Assembly (NCBI GenBank): GCA_027924645.1
Contig: BSBN01001965.1
Span: forward strand, 14,870,001-14,934,000
Source: Cunninghamia lanceolata
Taxonomy: Eukaryota; Streptophyta; Pinopsida; Cupressales; Cupressaceae
Reading direction: 5' to 3'
Length of the DNA: 64,000 bases
The stretch's first letter is position 1, and each line of letters begins with the position of its first letter. A program made the position numbers and the translations under genes. Below are positions 34,141-44,137 of this stretch, piece after piece. A model generated the notes under the pieces. The model made no database searches and had not been told where the DNA came from. It was given only the letters and a program-made list of their open reading frames with translations.

Positions 34141-35822
34141 ATAGTTTCTAACCTTTGTGGAAATGGTGGTTCTTGGGTAGTCTATTTGACTGGCACTGGT
34201 TTAGGATTTCTAGGTGCATTTGATTGAATGGGGGATTTGATAAGTTCTCCTTCTTCCTTAGAAAGCTCAGTAATAATGGGTCTTGAAGGAGCTGCCAAGG
34301 TAGTTCCTAAATGCAAATGGATATCACTTACATTCATAGCATATGCAGGGAATTGATTTGGATTAGCAGAATATACCGGTTGTTGCTGAGGTCTATTATT
34401 TGGGTTGGGTGAGGGTTGAGATGGTAACTAAGTAGGTTTAGGTGTATTTGAATTGGAGCTAGCAGGTGGAGGCATTATAACAGGCTTTTGGGGCTGAGAA
34501 GGTGACTGCATGTAATTGGTGGTCTGATTTGGCCATTGTTGTCCTCCTCTCCATTGAGATGTTTGCTGCCAATTTCCTGGGGGTGACTGCCAATTCCCCT
34601 GAGGCTGTTACCACTGAGGTGCAGGGTTTTGGTAATTTTTCCAAGTATTTTGAGGGTTATTCCAACGCTGAGGTGGATATCCTCCATAACTAGATGGAAA
34701 TGGCTATTGCCATTGGTTACCAGATGCATAAGTATTAAAATATGGTCCATCAAATGATAATGGATCTGGTGACATACCTTGTCTTGGAGCCCATGACCTC
34801 CTTTGTGCAACATAGAAGACTTGATCTTCTGCAACTTGTATTGGCTTGAAGTCAGGTGGAATTTGCTTACTGTCAATGTTAGCTACCATCTTGCATCTGC
34901 AATCCCTCTTCTTTTGTCTGCAATGAGGACAATATTCTGCCAACATTGCCTTGACCTCTTCATGCTTCTTCTTTGCCTGAAGTGTGTCCAATTGGGTGGC
35001 CATATTATTTATAATATCTTGCTTAAAATTAGATAGCAAGTGACTTATCTCCATCCTTGAGACTCCATTGGTAGAGGTTTTGCCCATAAGGGAATGGTAA
35101 CCTCTTCCTTTCTTCATGGCTACTCTGGAATAATTTTGACACAACTTCTTAATATTGTCCCAAGACACTTGGGTAATATCTCCTCCTCCCATTAAATCCA
35201 AGGCATCTATACAATGCTCACTTATTCCCCTGAGGAAGAGCAGTTTTTGATACTCGTCATTGAGTGCATGATGGGGAGACTTTTGTAAACAAAACATAAA
35301 CCTTGAGATGTAATCCTCCAAGCTGTCATCTTCTTTCTGTTGCATTCTGAAAATATCATTTCCTCTCATATCTCCACTCCTACAGTAGTCTTTATACTTC
35401 TCAAGAAATTTATCTTTCATTTCTTCCTAGGTATTGATAATATCACTACCTAGACTGATAAACCACCTTAATGCAACCTCTTTCATGGTAGTAGGAAACA
35501 ACTTAAGCTTATGAGCATCAGTAGTGTAGTCATAGCTTCAGTGGAGGATATCAAATTCAAACAAGAAGGTGCCTGGGTCCTCTGTTGCAAGTCCATAGAA
35601 CTTGGGGAGAGCTGAAACAAGGATGTTTTTGAGATTATCCACTTCATTTTGATGATCAATTAGAAATGGAAAGGTTGGTTGATTGGGTACATTTTGGGTA
35701 GCCATAACTGCTTGACCTATTATCAAGGCACATGGATTTTTAACCAGGTTTGGGGTAACTTGTTCTTCAGAGGATGTTTCAGAACTATTCAAATCAGGGA
35801 ATGCATCAAGAAAAGGATTCAC
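34140..35822 (-). pseudogene. Gypsy Gag of copy 1 with Cys-rich finger
   Basis: The Gag core reads LPKFYGLATEDPGTFLFEFD, LFPTTMKEVALRWFISLGSD, FLEKYKDYCRSGDM, ISRFMFCLQKSPHHALNDEY and CIDALDLMGGGDI, a retrotransposon gag domain. A Cys/His cluster YCPHCRQKKRDCRCK (about 34890-34935) is the likely nucleic-acid-binding finger. The C-terminal part is Gln/Pro/Asn-rich. Gag and protease can be read as one frame of about 680 codons with only nonsense changes (e.g. near 35535, 35428 and 34703), no frameshift. A start near 35822 (GTG in place of ATG) is uncertain; the true ATG may be lost. Confidence 0.85.
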
Positions 35823-36045
35823 TTATGCTTCTTCTACTGGGTAAGTTGAATCATTAGGAAGGAATCTCCCTAAAGCATCTCTTCTCCTGCCTCTATGCAT
35901 GCAATATACTCAGTATCAACCACTTCTCACAAAAAATGTTGTGAATGGGTTGTAGAGGGTTACTTCCTGACTAAAAACACATTTTAAGGGAAAAATTGCA
36001 AGAAATAATACTAAAGATGACTCAAAAGATCTTCTTAGTTTGACA

Positions 36046-36066
36046 CCATCCCCAGAAATGACACCA
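36046..36066 (-). other. Primer binding site of copy 1, decayed tRNA-Asp-like
   Basis: Just inside LTR B the minus strand reads TGGTGTCATTTCTGGGGAT. The site common in plant gypsy elements is TGGCGCCGTTGCCGGGGA. Nearly all differences are C-to-T or G-to-A. Confidence 0.7.
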
Positions 36067-36070
36067 AAAA

Positions 36071-37285
36071 TGTTGGTCTCCTACAATAATTTAACAACTG
36101 AGCTCATAAATTTGTAACTCAGAGATTGGACATCTAACTTGAATAGCTATCTTAATCACTATGGAGATGCATTTCACTTGTCAATCCAGGGACGTGAACT
36201 TGAAATGGGTCAGCATGGTATGTGCACTAAGAACTTCCAAAGTAGCCACATTCACTCTATAGCTAAGAAAGACATAATGTGGAAGGTAAACTACTAGGAA
36301 AGAAATAACATGAATGTTGAACATCAACCATTAGCTATTCCAAGCTCAAGTACATAATAGAAAATAACAGTCTGGGCAAACAAACATGAAACTACTATGT
36401 CTGCTTCGGCTGCAGGAGCAGACACAAAATAGAATTCTAGTGGCTACAAGAACATTCAATGCCAGATTTAACTAATTGCTTAATAGAAAATACAACTAAA
36501 CCTAAATGATGGAATGCTCACCAAGTGGCCCCCCTTGAATGAGTATTCCCTAAGACAAATGTAAACTCAAAAATGCCAACTTATAACTTCATTTTATTCA
36601 TTGGAAAACATGAGTACAAATGAACATCATAACTATATTATTGAAAACTAGATAAAGTAAATACAATCTCCAATTAATCAACCCCTCAGAAGGAGCATCA
36701 AAGTCTTATTTATAGAAGTAAAACTACAAAACTAACTACCTAGCAAGGTAGTCAACTCCAAAAGAATAGGAGGATGCCACTTTAGGGAAAGCATAGAAAG
36801 TGGAGAGGAGATTATGCATGCATATAATCTAGTCAAGCAAGTTGCTTCACTGCAGATCCAGCACAATAGTAACTCCTAAATTTCCTCAACAAGTAATTAA
36901 AACTAGTTACAAGGTGGTTATCTTCTCTCCATTTGACATTTGAATGATCACCATGTTTGACTTTTATGGCGAGTAACCAACCTGTAGATTCTTCCTCAAC
37001 TTTATGGTTGCTAATTATATCTACATAACAATATTAGTACACACAATAATTGCACATTTGTAACTACCTTAGAGTAACATTCATTATCCATATGTAAAAT
37101 TAACATAGATAGTTCATATAGCATGTCATTATCATAAAAGATTATAAGAAATAACCTATGCCCAACATCTTATAGTTTTGAGGAAACGAAATAAAAAGAT
37201 CAGGATCAAAGTACCAAAGTCCAAGATAACTACAACAAGTGGATAATAAAGTTTAACAAAATTGAGTCATAAACTAGACTCATCA
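36071..37285 (-). repeat. LTR B, shared by copies 1 and 2
   Basis: Edges TGTTGGTCTCC and GACTCATCA, 1215 bp. Its left side meets the primer site of copy 1, and its right side meets the purine tract and 3' untranslated region of copy 2, so a single LTR serves both. Confidence 0.9.
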
Positions 37286-38113
37286 CTTCCCACATTTTTT
37301 GCAGGTTCATGTCGAGATCAGGAGCAGGAATAGAAGACAACTTCGAAGATTGAAGATCTCCAAGGCAATGATGGCTATGACCTTCTCTTTTCTTGTCATT
37401 AGATGCATAGCATTTTCTTTATATCTACATATGTTCAGCTATATCCACAGCTTGTGTGGGACATTTGATATGTCATTTTTTCTTTCAAAGCAATGCTTAT
37501 CCTTTTATGTATTTCAATTGTAATGGTGAATGAAATACTTATCTCCTGTGAATGTTCTGCATTGCAATGAATGATCTGAAATCTTTTCTTTTCTTGAACA
37601 ACACAATTGAACTGCAACTAACACTAAAACACAATAACTATGCAAATAACTCATAATAGAAGAAAGTTAACCTTTACCCTAAAAATGAACTTGTCACATC
37701 AACTCTAACAATTTTTGAGCTCTTGTGAAAAAATGGTAACATTTCTTGCGAATTCTTCTATATGGTTGCCTACTAAGCATTGGATCAATTGCCTTGAACA
37801 TCCATTGGTCATTGACTGATACTCTATTCTTCTCAAACTTAGAAAACACTGCAATTCAGCCCTCCAATAGTCCAAACAGCAACAGAAAACTGAAAACAAA
37901 CACAACTAAAAACAAACTAACAGGCCCTGATGGCTAAAACACTTGTGCAACAACACTTAGGGAAACCAAAATACTTAAAGCAAATGTGAATGAGTACTTA
38001 TTAACTGCAACACTACTCTACTATATACAAAGGTAGTACTTTCCTCAGAGGCAATGCTTGAGGTGGATCCCATTGACTGGGATAGGAAGCACCTCTCCAC
38101 TTAATTTGGATAG
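37286..38113 (-). other. 3' untranslated region of copy 2
   Basis: Non-coding sequence aligned with 38974-39733 of copy 3. It keeps a block of about 300 bp (37765-38080) that copy 1 has lost. It also contains the opposite-strand frame at 37299-37523. Confidence 0.7.
37299..37523 (+). CDS. Opposite-strand open frame of unknown meaning
   Basis: A 74-codon frame lies antisense to the element, directly after a splice-acceptor-like ACATTTTTTGCAG. It has a basic start (EIRSRNRRQLRRLKISKAMM) and a hydrophobic remainder (AMTFSFLVIRCIAFSLYLHM). Counterparts in copies 1 and 3 (30815-31030, 38985-39210) each have one stop. It has no in-frame ATG at the first codon. It may be a captured exon, an antisense ORF of the element, or chance. 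Confidence 0.25.
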   Translation: MQVHVEIRSRNRRQLRRLKISKAMMAMTFSFLVIRCIAFSLYLHMFSYIHSLCGTFDMSFFLSKQCLSFYVFQL

Positions 38114-38550
38114 CTAAAATGCATTTTTTTCTTTGCACTCTATGATAACATAAGACCCATCCCAAATTGCATCGAACTTGGAATGGTTTCTAGGTCTGCT
38201 TCTCAGTTCATTCCATTGGAACATGAAATCACCAACAATGAATCTCCTCGGTCTTTCCTTCTTATCAAATGCATTCTTCATTTGAGCTTGATGTCTATCA
38301 AGCTTCTTCAAGGCCTCTTTCCTAATTTCTTCTAACTCCATAAGCTAAGCTAGCCTCATGACATTATCTAGTCCAGTGTAGAACAAACATCGAGCAATCC
38401 ATGAAAAGGGAAATGACTTTTCAATGAGTACCCTTCTCTCCTTAAGAGAGAAGTGAGGAGGGATTATTCCTATGACCAGATAATTGGTTGTGTCAGCATA
38501 CCAGGGTGTTTGCAGTGAGTGAAAACAAATGTTCATCAGAAAAATAGTCA
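38114..38550 (-). pseudogene. Integrase tail joined to RNase H spacer, copy 2
   Basis: 38114-38341 is the integrase C-terminal tail (MELEEIRKEALKKLDRHQAQ, then FIVGDFMFQWNELRS and FDAIWDGSYVIIECKEKNAF). 38345-38550 is the RNase H-to-integrase spacer ending CLFYTGLDNVMRLA. As in copy 1, the zinc finger and core of integrase are missing at the same joint. The sequence stops at about 38550, where LTR C sequence begins, so RNase H, RT, protease and gag are absent. Confidence 0.85.
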
Positions 38551-38973
38551 TCTTCTCTTCATTTGACATTTGAATGATCACCATGTTTGACTAGTTACAA
38601 GGCAGTTATCTTCTCTCCATTTGACATTTGAATGATCATCATGTTTGACTTTTATGGCGAGTAACAAACCAGCAGATTCTTCCTTGACTTTATGGCTACT
38701 GATTATATCTGCATAACAATATTAGTAAACACAATAATTGCACATTTGCAACTACCTTAGAGTAACATTCATTATCCATATGTAAAATTAACATAGATAG
38801 TTCATATAGCATGTCATTATCATAAAAGATTATAAGAAATAACCTATGCCCAACATCTTATACTTTTGAGGAAATGACATAAAAAGATCAGGATCAAAGT
38901 ACCAAAGTCCAAGATAACTACAACAAGTGGATAATAAAGTTTAACAAAATTGAGTCATAAACTAGACTCATCA
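38551..38973 (-). repeat. Partial LTR C with a 58-bp internal duplication
   Basis: The right 420 bp of the LTR family, ending GACTCATCA at 38973. The first part is doubled: TCTTCT-TTCATTTGACATTTGA at 38551 recurs at 38609. The left two thirds of the LTR are deleted. Confidence 0.85.
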
Positions 38974-39733
38974 CTTCCCACATTTTTTGCAGGTTCATGT
39001 CGAGATCAGGAGTAGGAATTGAAGACAACTTCGAAGATTGAAGACCTCCAAGGCAATGATGGCTATGACCTTCTCTTTTCTTGTAATTAGATGTATAGCA
39101 TTTTCTTTATATTTGCATATGTTCAGCTATATCCATGGCTTGTGTGGGACATTTGATATGTCATTTTTTCTTTCAAAGCAATGCTTATCCTTTTATGTAT
39201 TTCAATTGTAATGGTGAATGAAATACTTATCTCCTGTGAATGTTTTGCATTGCAATGAATGATCTGAAATCTTTTCTTTTCTTGAACAACACAATTGAAC
39301 TGCAACTAACACTGAAACACAATAACTATGCAAATAACTCATAACAAAACAATGTTAACCTTTACCCTAAAAATGAACTTGTCACATCAACTCTAACAAT
39401 TTTTGAGCTGTGGTGAAAAAATGGTAACATTTCTTGCGACTTCTTCTATATGCTTGCCTACTAAGCATTGGATCAGTTGCCTTGAATATCCATTGGTCAT
39501 TGAGTGATACTCTGCTCTTCTCAAACTTAGAAAACACTACAATTTAGCTCTCCAACAGTCCAAATAGCAATAGAAAACTGAAAACAAACACAACTAAAAG
39601 CAAACTAATAGGCCCTGATGGTCAAAATACTTGTGCAACAACACTTAGGAAAACCAAAATACTGAAAGCAAATATGCATGAGTACTTATTAACTGCAACA
39701 CTACTCTACTATATACAAAGGTAGTACTTTTCC
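38974..39733 (-). other. 3' untranslated region of copy 3
   Basis: Non-coding and collinear with 37286-38113. The opposite-strand frame is present here with one stop. Confidence 0.7.
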
Positions 39734-40262
39734 TCAGAGGCAATGTTTGAGGTGGATCCCTTTGACTGGGATAGGCAGCACCTCTCCACTTAACTTGGAT
39801 AGCTGAAATGCATTATTTTCTTTGCACTCTATGATAACATAAGACCCATCCCAAATTGCATCGAACTTGGAATGCTTTCTAGGTCTACTTCTCAGCTCAT
39901 TCCATTTGAACACGAAATCACCAACAATGAAGCTCCTTGGTCTTGCCTTCTTATCAAATGCATTCTTCATTTGAGCTTGATGTATATCAAGCTTCTTCAT
40001 GGCCTCTTTCCTGATTTCTTCTAACTCCATAAGCTAAGCTAGCTTGACTACTAAAGACTGTTCCTCTAGTAGCTCAAGTTCTTTGATAAAAGTCAATGTG
40101 GGTAACTCTACTGAAACATGCAACCTAGCCTCTTTGCCATAAGTAAGTACATATGGAGAACCAGTAGCTCTCTTGGGTGTAATTCTTATTGGCAAGAGAC
40201 ATTGTGTGGCTTCATGAGTGTTGTGATTGATGGCAACAAAGTCTATCCCACACATCTGTAGT
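39734..40262 (-). pseudogene. Integrase C-terminal half of copy 3, without the deletion seen in copies 1 and 2
   Basis: The stretch 39734-40030 is the integrase tail (KKLDIHQAQMKNAFDKKARP, FDAIWDGSYVIIECKENNAF, GEVLPIPVKGIHLKHCL). Across one stop it continues upstream in the same frame with ITPKRATG, YVLTYGKEARLHVSVELPTL and FIKELELLEEQSLVVKLA, the end of the integrase core region. This shows the ancestral arrangement before the tail and confirms that copies 1 and 2 carry a deletion. Legible integrase stops near 40190; 40190-40262 is uncertain. The catalytic triad is not included. Confidence 0.8.
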
Positions 40263-40485
40263 ACATAATATGCCTATACTGGAAGTCAGATTGAAGATTG
40301 TTTTGGTCTGGTGAACAAGAATAAAGTATGCAACAACGTCTGACAATCAGGTCTAGATCTCTCAGATGGTGTAACTCAAAAAGTTACGGATTTGGATAAG
40401 TCAAGAGGGGTATCATGACTACTATATTCCAGATATTTAGCCTCCGGTGATAAAGTATGAAAAAGATATGAGCATCTGAGTGTTT
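40263..40485. other. Junction stretch, unassigned
   Basis: About 220 bp between the gypsy chain and the first sequence shared by both ends of the next element. No gene seen. Confidence 0.35.
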
Positions 40486-40592
40486 GGTTCCAAACAGGTA
40501 GAGCAGACAAATAAAGAACTGACCGAAAGAGCATCAGACTTCAATCTAGATGAGTAAAGGATGTTGATTAAGCAATTTGTTGGATCATACAT

Positions 40593-41276
40593 TGTTGGCT
40601 GACATAATTGATGATTTCTATGTCTATGTTTCTGATACGCATCACAAATCAAGCATGGATTCAGCCGACAGATCAGTAACTTGTAAATATCTTGAGTATT
40701 CTTGTTGTTGACTAAGAAGTTGATGAAATCCTTGATGCAGATATAAATACCAGATGGATTCTAGTATGTAGGTGTGTGGTGTGAAGTAGTGATGAAATAA
40801 AGTGTGAAGAAAAGAAGAGATAAAGTGTGGAAGCAACAATACAAGTCTAGTATGTGACATAGCAACAACACTAAAGCAGAGGAAGAATGAAGTGCATCAA
40901 ATCAGTATATTGTGCCTAACCAGAACTGAACTCTAGTATTGGTAGATGCCTCTGATCAGTTCAAGACATATGATTACCTTTTGTAAGTTCTTGTAGTTAG
41001 TGTGCTTAGGGAGTGAGCCCTAATTGCAAGTGCCATTTTGTACCTCTTATTCTTTTAACAAAGAATACAATCTTGGGTTAGTCACCCCGTGGTTTTTGCC
41101 TTAACAGGGTTTTCCATGTAAAAATCATTGTGTTATGTATGTTGATTTCATTTATGTTCTTATGTGATTATATGATTTGATGTTGTACTGTTTATTAAGA
41201 TAACAAAAGAAAAAGTTAAAGAAATTTGAGATAACGGATTCACCCCCCCTCTCAATTATCTGCCTTGTTTCCAACA
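40593..41276 (+). repeat. Left LTR of the non-autonomous element
   Basis: Starts TGTTGGCTGACATAATTGATG and ends CCAACA directly before the primer site; TGTTGG/CCAACA form a perfect inverted repeat. It contains the TGGGTTAGTCACCC region, the GGGTTTTCCATGTAAAAATC block and CACCCCCCCTCTCAATT at the end. It aligns closely with 44138-44841. Confidence 0.82.
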
Positions 41277-41278
41277 AT

Positions 41279-41290
41279 TGGTATCAGAGC
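41279..41290 (+). other. Primer binding site, initiator-Met type
   Basis: TGGTATCAGAGC two bases after the left LTR, the canonical copia primer site. Confidence 0.95.
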
Positions 41291-41341
41291 TAAGTTCCTC
41301 TGAATAGAGCCTAACCGCTTGAGGAAGATCTGGGATTCTCA

Positions 41342-42316
41342 ATGGATATGTATGGTATGAAGGAATAACTTCAGTCTGCCCTAGATGATCTTGAACAATC
41401 TCACTCTGATGATTTCATAAATGAGTTAAAAGAAAAACTAAGTATCTCTGTGAAAAAGAGAAAGGAACTACTTCAGAAATTAGCAAATCAGAGTGAAGCC
41501 AATGATTTTAATGAAGATCTGGATGAGAAAAACATGCTATGTGAGAAGCTGTCAAAAGAGGTCATTATGGTAAGGCATGAGATGGAATTAGGGGTTATGA
41601 GATTCACCCAAGAAATTGAAGAGAAAAGGAAAATTGAAGATAATCTAAAATAATCCCTCAAGGAGAAGATAGAGGACTTCCACAAAATGGACAGAATAAT
41701 CAGGCATCTTGAATCTGATTTTGAAGAAGCTAGAGATAATGAAGAACAACTTGAGAATCAGATAGACACTCTTAAACAAAGTCTTCAAATAGTAAATGAA
41801 CACAAAGAGAAATTCAAGATAAGCTCAGCCCAACTTGAAGTTCTTCTTGAAAGCCAAAAGAGAGTAGATGATAAGCATGGCTTGGGATATGAGAAAGGTG
41901 AAAGCTCTAGATCCGGTTAGAAGAACTTTGGATCAGGAAATCAATGAAACAGACCTAGAAGACCTTCGATAAGGCAACCAAATGCTCAAAGATATCCTTC
42001 CTTCAATGGATACTGCTTCAATTGCAACAATTTTGGTCATAAAGCAACTCAATGTAGAAGGAGAATGAATCAGGCTAATCCATCCTTCTCTAGACAATGT
42101 TTCAACTGTAAAAGGTATGGTCACAAATCTCATGAATGCAGAAATATGCAAATAAACAATTCATTCAATGGTAGATGCTTTGCATGCAATAGAATGGGAC
42201 ATATGGCTAATCAATGCAGATCAAGAGGATATCAATCAAATATGCAAAGAAATATTGTTTGTTACAACTGCAATAGATCCGGTCATATTGTCAAATTATG
42301 CAGAAGTAAAAATTAG
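41342..42316 (+). pseudogene. ORF1: Gag-like protein, coiled coil plus four CCHC knuckles
   Basis: From ATG 41342 a single frame of 325 codons runs to 42316, with stops only at TAA 41366, TAA about 41651, TAG 41918 and a nearby TGA, all one-base changes from likely sense codons. Residues about 30-190 are strongly heptad-like and charged (KKRKELLQKLANQSEANDF, HLESDFEEARDNEEQLENQI). The C-terminal 100 residues hold four zinc knuckles: CFNCNNFGHKATQC (42014), CFNCKRYGHKSHEC (42098), CFACNRMGHMANQC (42176) and CYNCNRSGHIVKLC (42260), all in register. It resembles the RNA-binding end of Gag. The capsid part is not evident. All four knuckles are intact despite the stops. Confidence 0.85.
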
Positions 42317-43121
42317 GATAAAAAGGGTCTGGTACATCATAGTCAAAAACAAGATAAGGGAAGAAGAAAAGTGAATGCGGATGAAGTTCAAAGGGAGATG
42401 AGCAAGATTTGGGTGAAGAAGAGTACATAAAATATTAGGGATGGATCCGCACCAGCATATGATGTTGATATTCCTTCCAGAAACTAAACAGATGAGCTTG
42501 GCTTAGGAGGAGTCACAAAGAAAAATAAATTTCCCTAGCCAGTCAATTGGTGCCTAAATTTGGCACATGGAATGTTGCGGATTAAAGTGTTCTTAGAAAA
42601 ATATCTAAATAACCCTCGGTAAAAATATGAAAGATCTGCATGGAGTTTTGCAAGAGTTTAATCATCCAAGATTGTTCTGGTTTGACAGCCATCTGGTAAA
42701 GCAGGATTTTCACAGACAGATCCAGTATGATTCAAAATTGAAATACTTTGATCTGTGGATCCATGGCATGATTGAAGAAAAGAAGATACATTGTCAATCC
42801 TCACTGAAAATGATTCTAAGCACAACACAGTGATTCAAAAAGATCTCTCTCAGAACAAGGCAACCAAATAACTTAAGTTGTGCATTTATTGTAAAAGGAA
42901 ATTAGGGTTTGTGCAAGAATAAAAGGGTTCTTCCACTCATCATTTGCACATTTGCATTCAAGAAGAAGAAAAGAAGATCTCTGCATCAAGTTTCTATAAC
43001 TCTCTCAAAGATCAACTGCAAAATCCAATTCAACCAGTGATTTGTTTCGGCTCCTATTTTGAACCCTAAAGTGTAAAAAGGTACTTCCATTCTGAAAATC
43101 TCTCTCTAAATCTTTTTCAAG
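42317..43121 (+). promoter_or_regulatory. Spacer with promoter/leader-like sequence before ORF2
   Basis: About 800 bp without a long frame. The last 220 bp look like a plant gene start: an AT-rich TTTATTG region near 42884, AATTAGGGTTTGTGC, then a CT- and GAA-rich leader (AAGAAGAAGAAAAGAAGATC, TCTCTCTCT) leading to AAG-ATG at 43122. Whether it works as a promoter is inference. Confidence 0.35.
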
Positions 43122-44102
43122 ATGGCTACTCCAATGGTTATAAAGATCACTAATAGGCCACATCCAAAATTCATGAAACATCCCTATAAATCTCTAGAAG
43201 TTGATCCTCTAGGTGCATTTTCTAGCATTCTACATGGGGTATTACATGTAGAAGATGTTAGGGTCTATATCCATGCCAACATTAAGGAATTTGGAGACTT
43301 TAAGTTGATGGGCATCTATCATAAACAGTTAATAGATGAAAGTTTTTAACTCAAACCTCAATACAAGGCCCTCCGGGATAAAAACTTCAGACATTGCATC
43401 CACTTTCCCTATTTTGCAGAAGATGATTAGGTCCGGTATGTCCTTAGCAGAATGCATGATAATTTCATGTGGTTAATGAGGCCCTTCAAGATAACAAAAG
43501 ATGCCATTAGGGTAGTAACTAGACTACACTCATCTGATGGGTTCCCTGCACTCAAATCTGTTAAGAACCAGACAGTAACTAAAGCTACCGGATCTAAGTT
43601 TGACAAGAGAGCAATGACCATAGATGACATCACAGACCCGAATGTTAAATTTGCCTCAATGATAATTAGGTATAAGATCTATTATTCTAGCAGGGAGAAT
43701 TCTATGTCTGGGACTACAATATATGCAACATATCAAATGTTGAGGGAAAATGCAAATTATGACCTATGTGATCTTCTTTTAAACCAACTGTTAGAAAACC
43801 TGTAGAAGATCAAGAAGGATAAGAAGAACTCCTTCAAGTATGGTTGTTTAATACTATGTCTATTCTTCTACTATATGAATAAGCTGCCTAGATCAAGTGG
43901 TTGGGTTTGGCAAAATGACAAACTAGTTGCAATACAGATTAGAGACTATATGTATGGACTTGGTGATGCTGAAGCTCAAAGTACAGCTCTCTGGGGTTAC
44001 TTTAAGAGCTTCCAAAGCATGATGCAAGTTAGAGAGAGGATACATCATCTAACAGAGAAAGAATTGACCGGTAGAACATCAAACTTCAATCCAGATGAGT
44101 AA
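43122..44102 (+). pseudogene. ORF2: conserved-looking protein of unknown function
   Basis: ATG 43122 in a good context (AAGATGGCT) opens a frame of 327 codons to TAA 44100, interrupted by stops at about 43347, 43428 and 43803 but no frameshift. It starts MATPMVIKITNRPHPKFMKH and includes DPLGAFSSILHGVLHVEDVR, the MWLMRPFKITKDAIRVVT segment, KNQTVTKATGSKFDKRAMTI, FASMIIRYKIYYSSRENSMS and ALWGYFKSFQSMM. No nuclease, protease or polymerase motif is seen. The composition and position suggest an element protein (perhaps a Gag-like domain) rather than a host enzyme. The end of the ORF lies in the block repeated upstream of the left LTR. Confidence 0.7.
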
Positions 44103-44137
44103 ATGACGTTGATCAAGTAATTTGTGGGATCATACAT

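Larger units (their letters stand above)
29580..40262 (-). mobile_element. Chain of three gypsy (Athila-like) copies sharing LTRs
   Basis: Plus-strand order: LTR A (29580-30793), interior 1 (30794-36070), LTR B (36071-37285), interior 2 (37286-38550, truncated), partial LTR C (38551-38973), interior 3 (38974-40262, truncated). All interiors read on the minus strand. LTR B is both the 5' LTR of copy 1 and the 3' LTR of copy 2, and LTR C likewise adjoins copies 2 and 3. No second RNase H is present, and the primer site is the tRNA-Asp-like type, so Athila-like gypsy is the best fit. Copy 1 keeps gag, protease, RT, RNase H and integrase tail. Confidence 0.85.

Noticed and set aside
34475..34876. 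133-codon minus-strand frame inside gag of gypsy copy 1
   Set aside because: It is out of register with the gag-protease frame, which contains the known motifs; a shadow frame.
29580..40262. Three independent insertions of the same gypsy family
   Set aside because: LTR B directly joins two interiors with no flanking DNA or separate LTR pair, so shared LTRs are needed.
42168..42374. Second frame overlapping the zinc knuckles of ORF1
   Set aside because: The four Cys/His knuckles are all in the other frame; this is a shadow.
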